61,013 nt of DNA from Bacillus altitudinis 41KF2b (GCF_000691145.1 NZ_ASJC01000012.1:1-61013), one strand, 5' to 3'; counted from the first letter of the stretch, positions 12,231-20,689 are shown. Numbers and translations are program-made. The notes: generated by a model not told the origin, from the sequence alone.

Positions 12231-13627
12231 CAATCAATATTTATAATACATTGACACGTAAGAAAGAAGAGTTTGTCCCACTTGAACCAGGAAAGGTGAA
12301 AATGTATGTATGCGGACCAACCGTGTATAACTACATTCATATCGGGAATGCAAGACCGGCCATTGTATATGACACGGTACGTAAGTATTTAGAATATAGC
12401 GGCTATGATGTGAATTTCGTATCCAACTTTACTGATGTGGATGATAAACTCATCAAAGCAGCAAATGAATTAGGCGAAGATGTCCCAACGATTGCTGATC
12501 GATTTATCCAAGCATACTTTGAGGACGTCAGTGCATTAGGCTGCAAAAAAGCAGACCTTCACCCACGAGTGACAGAAAATATGGATGATATCATTGCGTT
12601 TATCGCCACATTGATTGAAAAAGGCTACGCCTATGAAGCAGATGGTGACGTGTATTACAGCACACGCTCATTTGAAGGCTACGGAAAACTGTCTCACCAA
12701 TCGATTGATGAATTAAAGACAGGTGCCCGTATTCGTGTAGGTGAAAAGAAAAGGGATGCACTCGACTTTGCATTATGGAAGGCCGCAAAGGATCAGGAGA
12801 TTTCTTGGGATAGCCCGTGGGGCGAAGGGCGGCCAGGCTGGCACATCGAGTGCTCTGCGATGGTCAAAAAATATTTAGGCGATACGATTGACATTCATGC
12901 TGGCGGACAGGATTTAACGTTCCCTCATCACGAGAATGAGATTGCTCAATCTGAGGCTTTGACAGGAAAACCTTTTGCGAAGTATTGGATGCATAACGGG
13001 TATATTAATATTGAGAATGAAAAAATGTCAAAATCACTTGGGAACTTTGTGCTCGTACATGACATTATTAAAGAACAAGATCCAGATGTGCTTCGTTTCT
13101 TTATGCTGTCGGTTCACTATCGTCATCCAATCAATTACTCCATTGACTTATTGGAAAGTACAAAGAGTGCATTTAACAGACTCAAAACATCTTATTCAAA
13201 TCTACATCATCGCCTTGAGAGCAGTACCAATTTAACAGAGGATAACACTGAATGGTTGACAAAGATTGAAGAGCAGCGAGCGACATTTATTTCTGAAATG
13301 AATGATGACTTCAATACGGCAAATGCCATCTCTGTTTTATTTGAACTAGCGAAACAAGCGAATTACTATATGGAAAATGATCATACTTCCGAGGAAGTGA
13401 TCAAGGCATTTATTGGCTTGTTCCAAGAAATCACATCCGTCCTCGGCTTCTCACTAGAAGAAAAGCACACGCTTGACGAAGAGGTAGAAGCATTAATTGA
13501 GAAGCGGAATGAAGCTAGAAGGAATCGTGACTTCGCATTGTCTGATCAAATTCGTGACCAGTTAAAGAGCATGAATATTGTATTGGAGGATACTCCTCAA
13601 GGTACGCGCTGGAAAAGAGGAGAATAG
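12227..13627 (+). CDS. cysS: CysS, cysteinyl-tRNA synthetase
   Basis: This class I synthetase attaches cysteine to tRNA-Cys. The zinc ligand C29 precedes the HIGH-like motif in YIHIGNARP; the second zinc region has [11 protein letters not shown] and [10 protein letters not shown], and the KMSKS motif is EKMSKSLGN. Its 466 residues match the family. It starts inside the cysE stop codon and lies four bases before mrnC. Confidence 0.97.
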   Translation: MTINIYNTLTRKKEEFVPLEPGKVKMYVCGPTVYNYIHIGNARPAIVYDTVRKYLEYSGYDVNFVSNFTDVDDKLIKAANELGEDVPTIADRFIQAYFEDVSALGCKKADLHPRVTENMDDIIAFIATLIEKGYAYEADGDVYYSTRSFEGYGKLSHQSIDELKTGARIRVGEKKRDALDFALWKAAKDQEISWDSPWGEGRPGWHIECSAMVKKYLGDTIDIHAGGQDLTFPHHENEIAQSEALTGKPFAKYWMHNGYINIENEKMSKSLGNFVLVHDIIKEQDPDVLRFFMLSVHYRHPINYSIDLLESTKSAFNRLKTSYSNLHHRLESSTNLTEDNTEWLTKIEEQRATFISEMNDDFNTANAISVLFELAKQANYYMENDHTSEEVIKAFIGLFQEITSVLGFSLEEKHTLDEEVEALIEKRNEARRNRDFALSDQIRDQLKSMNIVLEDTPQGTRWKRGE

Positions 13628-13630
13628 GTC

Positions 13631-14062
13631 ATGTTGAATTTTGAAAAGCTGAAAGACGGAAAACAGTTGAACGGACTTGCGCTTGCTTATATGGGTGATG
13701 CCATTTTTGAAGTATACGTGAGGCATCACCTCCTCCAAACGGGGGCGACCAAACCAAATGAGCTTCATAAACGTGCAAGTAAGATCGTTTCAGCTAAATC
13801 TCAGGCCGCTATTTTATTTGAGCTTCAGCAGAAGGGCTTTTTCACAGAAGCGGAAGAAGCGGTGCTGAAAAGAGGAAGAAATGCAAAATCAGGCACAGTG
13901 CCTAAAAACACAGACGTTCAAACGTATCGTTATAGTACAGCGTTTGAAGCGCTCATGGGTTATTTATTTATTGAGAAGCAGGACGAACGCTTAGAAGAGT
14001 TGATTAGTCAGGCGATTGAAATCGGAACGTCAGGGAGGAAGACAAATGAGTCAGCAACATGA
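13631..14062 (+). CDS. mrnC: MrnC, Mini-ribonuclease III
   Basis: Mini-III matures 23S rRNA ends. It is an RNase III catalytic domain without a dsRNA-binding domain. [20 protein letters not shown] is the signature helix with the catalytic acidic residues, and [13 protein letters not shown] is the second RNase III motif. The length of 143 residues is that of B. subtilis MrnC. Its 3' end overlaps rlmB by 17 bases. Confidence 0.94.
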   Translation: MLNFEKLKDGKQLNGLALAYMGDAIFEVYVRHHLLQTGATKPNELHKRASKIVSAKSQAAILFELQQKGFFTEAEEAVLKRGRNAKSGTVPKNTDVQTYRYSTAFEALMGYLFIEKQDERLEELISQAIEIGTSGRKTNESAT

Positions 14063-14795
14063 TTATGTGATTGGGAAAAATGCAGTGATTGAAACACTGA
14101 AGTCAGATCGGGAGTTATACAAGCTCTGGATGGCAGAAAACACTGTAAAAGGACAAGCCCAACAGGTCATTGAACTCGCGAAAAAGCAAAATATCACCAT
14201 TCAGTATGTTCCGAGGAAAAAGCTTGATCAGATGGTAACAGGTCAGCACCAGGGAATCGTTGCACAAGTAGCAGCATATGAATATGCAGAATTGGACGAT
14301 CTGTATCAAATTGCTGAAAAGCGGAATGAACAACCATTTTTCATCATCTTAGATGAAATTGAAGATCCGCACAATTTAGGGTCGATCATGCGTACGGCCG
14401 ATGCTGTTGGTGCACATGGAATCGTCATTCCAAAACGACGAGCGGTAGGCTTGACGACAACTGTTGCGAAAGCATCTACTGGAGCCATTGAACATATCCC
14501 GGTCGCAAAAGTAACCAATCTTTCCAGAGCTCTTGATGAAATGAAGGAAAGAGGAATCTGGGTGGCAGGGACAGATGCATCTGCGAAGCAGGACTACAGA
14601 CAATTTGACGGCACGATGCCTCTCGCTCTTGTCATCGGCAGTGAAGGAAAAGGAATTGGCCGATTGATTAAGGAAAAATGTGATTTCTTGATTAAATTGC
14701 CAATGGCCGGGCAGGTCACTTCATTAAATGCATCAGTTGCCGCTAGTCTATTGATGTATGAAGTGTATCGAAAACGTTATCCGTTAGGAGAATAG
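14046..14795 (+). CDS. rlmB: RlmB/TrmH-family 23S rRNA 2'-O-ribose methyltransferase (YacO)
   Basis: This SPOUT-class SAM-dependent methyltransferase has an N-terminal substrate-binding domain (residues ~1-75) and the three SpoU motifs: [24 protein letters not shown] and [16 protein letters not shown]. The last forms the SAM-binding knot. The ATG at 14046, after GGGAGGAAG, gives 249 residues. It overlaps the end of mrnC, so both would act on 23S rRNA from one transcript. The precise target nucleotide is inferred from the family. Confidence 0.9.
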   Translation: MSQQHDYVIGKNAVIETLKSDRELYKLWMAENTVKGQAQQVIELAKKQNITIQYVPRKKLDQMVTGQHQGIVAQVAAYEYAELDDLYQIAEKRNEQPFFIILDEIEDPHNLGSIMRTADAVGAHGIVIPKRRAVGLTTTVAKASTGAIEHIPVAKVTNLSRALDEMKERGIWVAGTDASAKQDYRQFDGTMPLALVIGSEGKGIGRLIKEKCDFLIKLPMAGQVTSLNASVAASLLMYEVYRKRYPLGE

Positions 14796-14797
14796 AG

Positions 14798-15310
14798 ATG
14801 GACATCCTCTTAGTCGATGGATACAACATGATAGGTGCATGGCCTCGTTTGCAGCACTTAAAAGAAAACAGCTTTGAAGAAGCCAGAGACGTGCTGATTC
14901 AACATTTAGCAGAATATCAAGCATATACAGGGTATCGAGTCATTGTCGTATTCGATGCCCATATGGTCAAAGGAATCGAAAAGAAGCGGACAAACCACCG
15001 AGTAGAGGTCATCTTTACAAGAGAAAATGAAACGGCTGATGAGCGGATTGAAAAACTGGCACAAGACTTGAATAACATTCGGACGCAAATTCATGTGGCG
15101 ACCTCTGATTATACAGAACAATGGGCGATTTTTGGACAGGGTGCACTTCGTAAGTCAGCACGAGAGCTCTTAAGAGAGATAGAAGTGATTGAACGAAAGA
15201 TTGAAACACGTGTCAAAAAGATTACTTCTGATAAACCAGCATCCAAAATTGAATTGTCAGAAGATGTATTGAAAACGTTTGAAAAATGGCGGCGGGGAAA
15301 CTTGGAATAG
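14798..15310 (+). CDS. rae1: Rae1 (YacP), ribosome-associated NYN/PIN endonuclease
   Basis: In B. subtilis this protein cleaves mRNA in the ribosomal A site. The NYN/PIN fold is visible: DILLVDGYNMIGAWP at the N-terminus supplies the first acidic residue, and VVFDAH, ETADERIEKLA and VATSDYTEQ supply further acidic positions. It has 170 residues, the family length, and lies two bases after rlmB. The C-terminal third is charged and helical. Confidence 0.9.
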   Translation: MDILLVDGYNMIGAWPRLQHLKENSFEEARDVLIQHLAEYQAYTGYRVIVVFDAHMVKGIEKKRTNHRVEVIFTRENETADERIEKLAQDLNNIRTQIHVATSDYTEQWAIFGQGALRKSARELLREIEVIERKIETRVKKITSDKPASKIELSEDVLKTFEKWRRGNLE

Positions 15311-15311
15311 C

Positions 15312-15341
15312 TTGACGATATTTCAACCATTATTGTATAAT
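15312..15341 (+). promoter_or_regulatory. Sigma-A promoter of sigH
   Basis: TTGACG (15312-15317) and TATAAT (15336-15341) are 18 bp apart, directly after yacP and about 30 bases before the sigH start. In B. subtilis the corresponding promoter is repressed by AbrB; an AbrB site cannot be judged by eye. Confidence 0.8.
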
Positions 15342-15373
15342 ATTTCTATCTAGGTGCGGTCGGGGGGATCGAA

Positions 15374-16030
15374 GTGAATCTAAACAACAGCAAGGGTAAG
15401 TCCATCAGAGAGCAATTTTGCCAGTTGGAAGATGAACAAGTCATTGAAAGGGTTCATGTCGGAGATAGTGATGCGCTAGATTATTTAATAACGAAATACC
15501 GCAATTTTGTACGTGCGAAAGCAAGATCTTATTTCTTGATTGGAGCGGATCGAGAGGACATTGTCCAAGAGGGGATGATCGGACTTTATAAGTCTATCCG
15601 CGATTTCAGAGAGGACAAGCTTACTTCATTTAAGGCTTTTGCAGAATTATGTATTACCCGCCAAATTATCACCGCAATTAAAACAGCTACTCGCCAAAAA
15701 CATATCCCGTTAAATTCCTATGTATCATTAGACAAGCCGATATACGATGAAGAATCGGACAGAACATTATTGGACGTCATTTCCGGTGCTAAAGCGCTTA
15801 ACCCAGAAGATTTAATCATTAGCAAAGAAGAATTTGATGATATTGAAATGAAAATGGGTGAATTACTAAGCGAGCTGGAAAGAAAGGTACTTGTGCTTTA
15901 TCTTGATGGTAGGTCCTATCAGGAGATTTCTGAAGATTTAAACCGTCATGTGAAATCAATTGATAACGCACTCCAAAGAGTAAAGAGAAAATTAGAGAAA
16001 TATTTAGAGCTGCGCGAGATCAGTCTCTAA
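15374..16030 (+). CDS. sigH: Sigma-H (SpoOH), transition-state RNA polymerase sigma factor
   Basis: Sigma-H directs early sporulation, competence and transition-phase genes. Region 2 is clear (LDYLITKYRNFVRAKARSYF, then GADREDIVQEGMIGLYKSI, including the -10 recognition helix). Region 4 carries a helix-turn-helix near YQEISEDLNRHVKSIDNAL. It uses a GTG start at 15374, with GGGGGGATC upstream. The 218 residues equal B. subtilis SigH. It has its own promoter. Confidence 0.97.
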   Translation: MNLNNSKGKSIREQFCQLEDEQVIERVHVGDSDALDYLITKYRNFVRAKARSYFLIGADREDIVQEGMIGLYKSIRDFREDKLTSFKAFAELCITRQIITAIKTATRQKHIPLNSYVSLDKPIYDEESDRTLLDVISGAKALNPEDLIISKEEFDDIEMKMGELLSELERKVLVLYLDGRSYQEISEDLNRHVKSIDNALQRVKRKLEKYLELREISL

Positions 16031-16041
16031 TCAAACCTATA

Positions 16042-16069
16042 TTGACAGCTTTTTCGACACTGTGATAAG
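16042..16069 (+). promoter_or_regulatory. Candidate promoter of rpmGB-secE
   Basis: TTGACA (16042-16047) is followed after 16 bp by GATAAG (16064-16069) with a TG dinucleotide one base upstream, giving an extended -10. It sits about 40 bases before rpmGB. Confidence 0.5.
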
Positions 16070-16106
16070 GTACTAAGGAAATGATGTCGAGAAAATAGGT
16101 GTAAAT

Positions 16107-16256
16107 ATGAGGAAAAAGATTACTCTAGCCTGTAAAGACTGCGGAAGCCGCAATTATACGACAATGAAAAGTGTTGCTTCAGCAGCTGAAAGATTAGAAG
16201 TTAAGAAATATTGCAAGACTTGTAATTCACATAAAACACATTTAGAAACGAAGTAG
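16107..16256 (+). CDS. rpmGB: Ribosomal protein bL33 (zinc-binding form)
   Basis: This 49-residue 50S protein begins [13 protein letters not shown] and ends HKTHLETK. Four cysteines at C9, C12, C36 and C39 form a zinc ribbon, so this is the C+ paralogue. In B. subtilis, zinc-free paralogues encoded elsewhere replace such proteins under zinc limitation. It precedes secE, as in other Bacillus genomes. Confidence 0.93.
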   Translation: MRKKITLACKDCGSRNYTTMKSVASAAERLEVKKYCKTCNSHKTHLETK

Positions 16257-16290
16257 GATTTGCGTTCTTTAATCTGTGGAGGTCTTTTAC

Positions 16291-16467
16291 ATGCGTATTA
16301 TCAGTTTCTTAAAAAGTGTCGGGAAAGAAATGAAAAAGGTCAGCTGGCCAAAGAAAAACGAAATGGTCCGCTACACGATCACTGTTATTTTAACAGTCGT
16401 ATTTTTTGCCATCTTTTTCTCTTTTCTTGATATAGGAATCTCACAATTAATCGAATTAATTCATTAA
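16291..16467 (+). CDS. secE: SecE, preprotein translocase subunit
   Basis: SecE clamps SecY in the SecYEG channel. The 58-residue protein has an amphipathic N-terminal helix with the conserved KEMKKVSWPKKNE, then a single transmembrane segment (about residues 26-50). The ATG at 16291 sits seven bases after TGTGGAGGTC; an earlier in-frame start at 16276 would lie over the Shine-Dalgarno. Confidence 0.94.
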   Translation: MRIISFLKSVGKEMKKVSWPKKNEMVRYTITVILTVVFFAIFFSFLDIGISQLIELIH

Positions 16468-16470
16468 TAC

Positions 16471-16501
16471 TTGAATAATGGTCTGCTGAACGTGCTATAA
16501 T
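16471..16501 (+). promoter_or_regulatory. Extended -10 promoter between secE and nusG
   Basis: TGCTATAAT gives a perfect TATAAT (16496-16501) with a TGn extension. The best -35 is TTGAAT (16471-16476), 19 bp away, so the extended -10 probably carries the activity. Transcription would begin near 16508, just before an intrinsic terminator at 16522. Confidence 0.6.
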
Positions 16502-16521
16502 AGATCATAATATGACTTGCC

Positions 16522-16546
16522 AAAAAACCCGTTTTACGGGTTTTTT
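16522..16546 (+). terminator. Intrinsic terminator between secE and nusG
   Basis: AAAAAACCCG (16522-16531) pairs perfectly with CGGGTTTTTT (16537-16546) around a TTTTA loop. This is a classical terminator with a six-T tract. It would stop secE transcripts and also any short transcript started at the promoter just upstream. Confidence 0.85.
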
Positions 16547-16638
16547 CAATTGCTTGAAAATATTTACCGGTACTCGAGATTCGTCAAATAGACATTATGA
16601 AATGTGGGGAGGGAAGGACTAAATAGTCCTGAACGAAA

Positions 16639-17172
16639 ATGGAAAAGAATTGGTATGTTGTGCATACGTACTCTGGCTATGAGAACAAAGTGAAAGCGAA
16701 CTTGGAAAAGCGTGTTGAATCAATGGGCATGCAGGATAAAATTTTCCGCGTTGTTGTACCAGAAGAAGAAGAAACGGACATTAAAAACGGTAAGAAAAAA
16801 GTAGTGAAAAAGAAAGTATTCCCTGGATATGTGCTAGTAGAAATCGTCATGACTGACGATTCTTGGTATGTCGTTCGTAATACACCAGGTGTGACAGGAT
16901 TCGTTGGATCAGCTGGATCAGGTTCTAAGCCGACAGCGTTATTACCTGGCGAAGCAGAAACCATTCTGAAGAGAATGGGACTTGAAGAGCGCAAGACAGA
17001 AATTGACTTTGAACTAAAAGAAACAGTCAAGGTCATCGATGGACCATTTGCTAACTTCACAGGCTCTATCGAAGAGATTGATTATGATAAAAGCAAAGTC
17101 AAAGTATTCGTTAATATGTTTGGTAGAGAAACTCCTGTGGAACTTGAGTTCACACAGATCGATAAATTGTAA
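16639..17172 (+). CDS. nusG: NusG, transcription elongation/termination factor
   Basis: NusG binds RNA polymerase and modulates pausing and termination. The NGN domain (from KNWYVVHTYSGYENKVKANL) spans roughly residues 1-115, and a KOW domain (VKVIDGPFANFTGSIEEID) follows to residue 177. The Shine-Dalgarno GGGGAGGGAAGG lies over 20 bases from the ATG, but an intervening hairpin would shorten the distance. It follows secE and precedes rplK, the normal order. Confidence 0.97.
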   Translation: MEKNWYVVHTYSGYENKVKANLEKRVESMGMQDKIFRVVVPEEEETDIKNGKKKVVKKKVFPGYVLVEIVMTDDSWYVVRNTPGVTGFVGSAGSGSKPTALLPGEAETILKRMGLEERKTEIDFELKETVKVIDGPFANFTGSIEEIDYDKSKVKVFVNMFGRETPVELEFTQIDKL

Positions 17173-17183
17173 TTTAAAAGAGC

Positions 17184-17212
17184 TTGAAATGAGTGTATAG
17201 AAGTGGTAATAT
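17184..17212 (+). promoter_or_regulatory. Sigma-A promoter of rplK-rplA
   Basis: TTGAAA (17184-17189) and TAATAT (17207-17212) are 17 bp apart, with a TG extension one base before the -10. Transcription would start near 17219, giving a leader of about 125 bases. Confidence 0.78.
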
Positions 17213-17218
17213 AGCAAA

Positions 17219-17343
17219 GGTACGTCTTGAGTTCGCTCAAGATCGCTAGCTAGTTATTTCGTCATTCATATAAAGAATGAAGTTGTTGAGTGGGAGGGGG
17301 ATTCCCCTATTACCACATCACGGACTTTAAGGAGGTGTGTCTC
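17219..17343 (+). promoter_or_regulatory. rplK leader with probable L1-binding motif
   Basis: The leader holds a 7-bp hairpin with a TTCG loop (17225-17242), a second small hairpin TCATTC/GAATGA (17262-17280), and GTGGGAGG (17290-17297) whose GTGG pairs with CCAC (17313-17316) around an inner GGGG/CCCC stem. The same GTGGGAGG...ACCACAT layout recurs before rplA. L1 is known to autoregulate the L11-L1 operon by binding its mRNA, so these are probable L1 sites. Confidence 0.6.
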
Positions 17344-17769
17344 GTGGCTAAAAAAGTAGTTAAAGTTGTTAAATTGCAAATTCCTGCTGGAAAAGCTAAC
17401 CCAGCTCCACCAGTTGGACCTGCACTAGGTCAAGCCGGTGTTAATATCATGGGATTCTGTAAGGAGTTTAACGCTCGTACAGCTGACCAAGCTGGTCTTA
17501 TCATTCCTGTTGAAATTTCGGTTTTTGAAGACCGTTCATTTACATTTATTACTAAAACTCCACCTGCTGCAGTTTTACTTAAAAAAGCAGCTGGTATTGA
17601 GTCTGGTTCTGGTGAACCTAACCGTAATAAAGTGGCAACTGTTAAGCGTGATAAAGTACGCGAAATCGCGGAAACAAAAATGCCTGACTTAAACGCTGCT
17701 AGCGTTGAATCAGCTATGCGCATGGTTGAAGGTACTGCACGCAGTATGGGTATTGTCATCGAAGATTAA
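17344..17769 (+). CDS. rplK: Ribosomal protein uL11
   Basis: L11 binds the GTPase-associated region of 23S rRNA. The proline-rich N-terminal signature ([20 protein letters not shown]) and the RNA-binding C-terminal domain are present. The GTG at 17344 after AAGGAGGTG gives 141 residues, the family length; the longer open frame from 17290 runs through the leader. rplA follows after a hairpin and a second leader. Confidence 0.95.
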   Translation: MAKKVVKVVKLQIPAGKANPAPPVGPALGQAGVNIMGFCKEFNARTADQAGLIIPVEISVFEDRSFTFITKTPPAAVLLKKAAGIESGSGEPNRNKVATVKRDKVREIAETKMPDLNAASVESAMRMVEGTARSMGIVIED

Positions 17770-17783
17770 TTTTTTGTCTTGTT

Positions 17784-17818
17784 GGGTTGCGAGTTTGGTT
17801 TTGACAAGTTCGCAACCC
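17784..17818 (+). other. Stable hairpin between rplK and rplA
   Basis: GGGTTGCGAGTTTG (17784-17797) pairs with CAAGTTCGCAACCC (17805-17818) over 14 positions, counting two G-U pairs. TTATTCG follows rather than a U-run, so it is a poor terminator. It may be a processing or mRNA-stability element. Confidence 0.6.
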
Positions 17819-17824
17819 TTATTC

Positions 17825-17850
17825 GTGGGAGGTTATTCCGCTAAAACCAC
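17825..17850 (+). promoter_or_regulatory. Second L1-type mRNA motif before rplA
   Basis: GTGGGAGG (17825-17832) is separated from CCAC (17847-17850) by TTATTCCGCTAAAA. The outer GTGG/CCAC pairs repeat the rplK leader motif, and the element ends at the rplA Shine-Dalgarno AAGGAGG, so protein bound here would block rplA translation. Confidence 0.55.
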
Positions 17851-17868
17851 ATAAGGAGGATTTTTATA

Positions 17869-18567
17869 ATGGCTAAAAAAGGTAAAAAGTATGTAGAAGC
17901 TGCTAAGCTAATCGAACGTACTAAAGCGTATGATGTAGCTGAAGCTGTTTCTCTTACAAAAAAAGCAAATACAGCGAAATTTGATGCGACTGTAGAAGTT
18001 GCTTTTCGTTTGGGCGTAGACCCTCGTAAAAACGATCAACAAATCCGCGGTGCAGTTGTACTTCCTAACGGAACTGGTAAAACTCAACGCGTTCTTGTGT
18101 TCGCTAAAGGCGAAAAAGCAAAAGAAGCAGAAGCTGCTGGAGCAGACTACGTTGGAGATTCTGATTACATCACTAAAATCCAACAAGGCTGGTTCGAATT
18201 CGATGTAATCGTTGCGACACCTGACATGATGGGTGAAGTTGGTAAGATCGGTCGTGTACTTGGACCAAAAGGTCTTATGCCAAACCCTAAAACAGGAACT
18301 GTAACTTTCGAAGTTGAAAAAGCAATCAATGAAATCAAAGCTGGTAAAGTAGAATACCGCGTTGATAAAGCTGGTAACATCCACGCGCCAATCGGAAAGG
18401 TTTCTTTCGAGGACGAAAAGCTTGTTGAGAACTTTGCAACAATCTATGACACAATCCTTAAAGCGAAACCTGCAGCGGCTAAAGGTGTATACGTGAAAAA
18501 CGTTTCTGTTACATCTACTATGGGCCCTGGCGTGAAAGTGGACCCATCTTCTTTCTCTGCAAAATAA
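17869..18567 (+). CDS. rplA: Ribosomal protein uL1
   Basis: L1 forms the mobile stalk next to the E site and is a known translational repressor of its own operon. The 232 residues include the conserved [21 protein letters not shown] and [18 protein letters not shown]. It lies 100 bases after rplK. The L10 promoter begins four bases after its stop. Confidence 0.97.
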   Translation: MAKKGKKYVEAAKLIERTKAYDVAEAVSLTKKANTAKFDATVEVAFRLGVDPRKNDQQIRGAVVLPNGTGKTQRVLVFAKGEKAKEAEAAGADYVGDSDYITKIQQGWFEFDVIVATPDMMGEVGKIGRVLGPKGLMPNPKTGTVTFEVEKAINEIKAGKVEYRVDKAGNIHAPIGKVSFEDEKLVENFATIYDTILKAKPAAAKGVYVKNVSVTSTMGPGVKVDPSSFSAK

Positions 18568-18570
18568 TTC

Positions 18571-18599
18571 TTGACTTGTCACAACCGTTTTGATAATAT
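18571..18599 (+). promoter_or_regulatory. Sigma-A promoter of rplJ-rplL
   Basis: TTGACT (18571-18576) and TAATAT (18594-18599) are 17 bp apart, with TG one base before the -10. Transcription would begin near 18606, immediately before the L10 leader. Confidence 0.75.
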
Positions 18600-18605
18600 C
18601 AAAAT

Positions 18606-18823
18606 GTTGTAAAATAGAATAATCATTTATACCGTAGACAGCAGGGGCCTTATGGCTTAATTAACCCGCCGAGGTGTATATGTCACAGTCTTACGTTAAC
18701 GTATGCTTGTATATACAGCCTCCATGTCTTAATGGAGGCTTTTTATATGGAGAACCGTTCGTTAGGAACGTGATGGCCTGATCGGTATAAGTGTTACACA
18801 AAGAATGTACAGGAGGTGTAACC
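18606..18823 (+). promoter_or_regulatory. L10 leader with transcription attenuator
   Basis: The ~220-base leader ahead of rplJ contains GACAGCAGGGGCCTTATGGC, typical of the L10(L12)4 binding region, and a terminator formed by AGCCTCCAT (18717-18725) and ATGGAGGCT (18732-18740) followed by TTTTAT. The layout fits the known ribosomal L10 leader family, in which excess L10-L12 lowers expression. Confidence 0.85.
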
Positions 18824-19324
18824 ATGAGCAATGCAATCGATACTAAAAAAGTTGTCGTTGATGAAATTACTTCTAAATTTAAAGACAGTTTGTCTACTGT
18901 AATCGTAGATTACCGCGGTCTTTCAGTTTCTGAAGTGACTGAACTTCGTAAACAGCTTCGTGATGCTGGTGTAGAATTCAAAGTTTACAAAAATACTTTG
19001 ACTCGCCGTGCAGTTGAACAAGTTGAACTAACGGGTTTAAACGATTTCTTAACAGGTCCAAACGCTATCGCATTCAGTAACGAAGATGTTATCGCACCTG
19101 CGAAAATCATCAACGAATTTGCGAAAAGCCACGAAGCTTTAGAAATCAAAGCTGGTGTTATCGAAGGAAACGTAGCGACTGTAGAAGAAGTGAAGGCTCT
19201 TGCGGAACTTCCGTCTCGCGAAGGCTTACTATCTATGTTGCTTAGCGTTCTTCAAGCTCCAGTTCGTAACCTTGCTCTTGCTACTAAAGCAGTTGCAGAT
19301 CAAAAAGAAGAACAAGGCGCTTAA
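18824..19324 (+). CDS. rplJ: Ribosomal protein uL10
   Basis: L10 anchors the L7/L12 stalk to 23S rRNA. The 166-residue protein has the RNA-binding N-terminal domain ([31 protein letters not shown]) and a C-terminal helix that binds L12 dimers. The ATG at 18824 follows AGGAGGTG; an upstream open stretch from 18791 is leader. rplL follows after 42 bases. Confidence 0.96.
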   Translation: MSNAIDTKKVVVDEITSKFKDSLSTVIVDYRGLSVSEVTELRKQLRDAGVEFKVYKNTLTRRAVEQVELTGLNDFLTGPNAIAFSNEDVIAPAKIINEFAKSHEALEIKAGVIEGNVATVEEVKALAELPSREGLLSMLLSVLQAPVRNLALATKAVADQKEEQGA

Positions 19325-19366
19325 TGCGTACTTGACGTAAAAAACTTAAAAATGGAGGAATTACAA

Positions 19367-19732
19367 ATGGCTTTAAATATCGAAGAAATCATTGCTTCAG
19401 TTAAAGAAGCAACTGTACTTGAGTTAAACGACTTAGTAAAAGCAATCGAAGAAGAATTTGGCGTAACTGCTGCTGCTCCTGTAGCTGTAGCTGCTGGTGG
19501 CGGTGCTGCTGCTGAAGAAAAAACTGATTTTGATCTAGTACTTGCTGGTGCTGGAGACCAAAAAATCAAAGTTATTAAAGTGGTTCGTGAAATCACTGGT
19601 CTTGGCTTGAAAGAAGCTAAAGAACTTGTTGACAACACTCCAAAACCACTTAAAGAAGGTATTGCTAAAGAAGAAGCTGAAGAACTTAAAGCTAAGCTTG
19701 AAGAAGTTGGCGCTTCTGTAGAAGTTAAGTAA
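19367..19732 (+). CDS. rplL: Ribosomal protein bL12 (L7/L12)
   Basis: This is the acidic stalk protein that recruits translation factors. The 121-residue sequence shows the N-terminal dimerisation helix, an Ala-rich hinge (roughly residues 37-52), and the conserved C-terminal domain with [20 protein letters not shown]. The ATG at 19367 follows GGAGGAA. A terminator follows the stop. Confidence 0.97.
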   Translation: MALNIEEIIASVKEATVLELNDLVKAIEEEFGVTAAAPVAVAAGGGAAAEEKTDFDLVLAGAGDQKIKVIKVVREITGLGLKEAKELVDNTPKPLKEGIAKEEAEELKAKLEEVGASVEVK

Positions 19733-19753
19733 TCTTCGCCTAATCTTTTGGGA

Positions 19754-19786
19754 AAGCTCGCTTTTACTGGCGGGCTTTTTCTTTTC
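19754..19786 (+). terminator. Terminator after rplJ-rplL
   Basis: AAGCTCGC (19754-19761) pairs with GCGGGCTT (19770-19777) with one G-U pair and is followed by TTTTTCTTTT. It separates the L10-L12 pair from ybxB. Confidence 0.8.
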
Positions 19787-19828
19787 TAATCTCCTGAAAC
19801 GATTGAATCCAGAGGAGGTCCATTCACC

Positions 19829-20434
19829 ATGAGTGACCACTATTATACGGAAAAGCCATCAGTGAAAAGCAATAAACAGACATGGGACTTCACCTTGAGA
19901 AACCGTAGCTTTACTTTTACAAGTGACAGTGGAGTGTTTTCTAAGAAAGAAGTCGACTATGGTTCAAGGCTTTTAATTGAAGCTTTTGAAGAACCTGACT
20001 TGGATGGCGACGTCTTAGATGTCGGTTGCGGTTATGGACCGATCGGCTTATCGTTAGCAAACGAAATGACAGGCCGCACCATTCATATGATTGATGTGAA
20101 CGAAAGAGCAGTCGAACTTTCAAAGGAAAACGCTAAGCATAATCGCATTGATAATGTCCGCATCTATCAAAGTGATTTGTTCTCGAATGTTCATTCATCA
20201 GCTGCTTTTGCCTCTATACTGACCAATCCCCCAATACGGGCAGGGAAGAAAGTAGTACATGCGATCTTTGAAAAAAGTGCTGATCATTTATTGCCGGAAG
20301 GTGAGTTGTGGGTGGTTATTCAGAAAAAACAAGGTGGACCATCTGCGATTGAGAAATTAGAGCAACTTTTTGGAGAAGTGACGGTCGTTATGAAAAAAAA
20401 GGGCTACTATATTATCAAAGCTAAAAAAGTTTGA
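19829..20434 (+). CDS. ybxB: YbxB, RsmC-like class I SAM methyltransferase
   Basis: The Rossmann SAM-binding motif reads DVGCGYGPIG near residue 65, and the catalytic NPPIRAGK motif matches the NPPxR of RsmC-type 16S rRNA guanine-N2 methyltransferases. The actual substrate is not proven. At 201 residues it equals B. subtilis YbxB. Its Shine-Dalgarno AGAGGAGG is strong. It occupies its usual place between rplL and rpoB. Confidence 0.88.
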   Translation: MSDHYYTEKPSVKSNKQTWDFTLRNRSFTFTSDSGVFSKKEVDYGSRLLIEAFEEPDLDGDVLDVGCGYGPIGLSLANEMTGRTIHMIDVNERAVELSKENAKHNRIDNVRIYQSDLFSNVHSSAAFASILTNPPIRAGKKVVHAIFEKSADHLLPEGELWVVIQKKQGGPSAIEKLEQLFGEVTVVMKKKGYYIIKAKKV

Positions 20435-20569
20435 CGCAGTTTCCTAGCTGTGTTAACATTATAAAATGCCAATGTGTATATTTTGCTTGATAGGCTTAAA
20501 AAACAACTATTTTGTATAAATTATGCATACTTGGGAAAACTAATAAAATCGGTATTTGTTTTTGGATGT

Positions 20570-20653
20570 GGTTTTCTTATTTTAGAAACCCTTTTTTCTT
20601 TTGTCTTGTAAAAGTATTTCTTTACTGACATTTGAAAGACAGAAATACTTTTT
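20570..20653 (+). terminator. Two terminator-like hairpins in the ybxB-rpoB gap
   Basis: The first pairs GGTTTTCT (20570-20577, one bulged T) with AGAAACC (20584-20590), followed by CTTTTTTCTTTT. The second is a perfect 10-bp stem, AAAGTATTTC (20611-20620) with GAAATACTTT (20642-20651), followed by TT. They probably insulate rpoB from upstream transcription. In the rest of the 255-bp gap (20435-20569) I see only AT-rich sequence. Confidence 0.5.
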
Positions 20654-20664
20654 ACACATATAAT
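20636..20664 (+). promoter_or_regulatory. Candidate rpoB promoter
   Basis: A perfect TATAAT (20659-20664) lies 17 bp after AAGACA (20636-20641), a poor -35 that keeps the GACA half. The leader would be only about 20 bases. The -35 overlaps the loop end of the upstream hairpin. Confidence 0.42.
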
Positions 20665-20689
20665 ACGCATGATTTGAGGGGTGAATCAG

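Noticed and set aside
17908..18582. Long antisense open frame opposite rplA
   Set aside because: It is a shadow of the strongly biased codons of rplA, rich in Cys, Phe and Ser, with no ribosome-binding site or recognisable domain.
20435..20569. Possible small RNA or ORF in the AT-rich ybxB-rpoB gap
   Set aside because: Several -10-like words occur, but none has a -35 at proper spacing, and no ORF has a ribosome-binding site.
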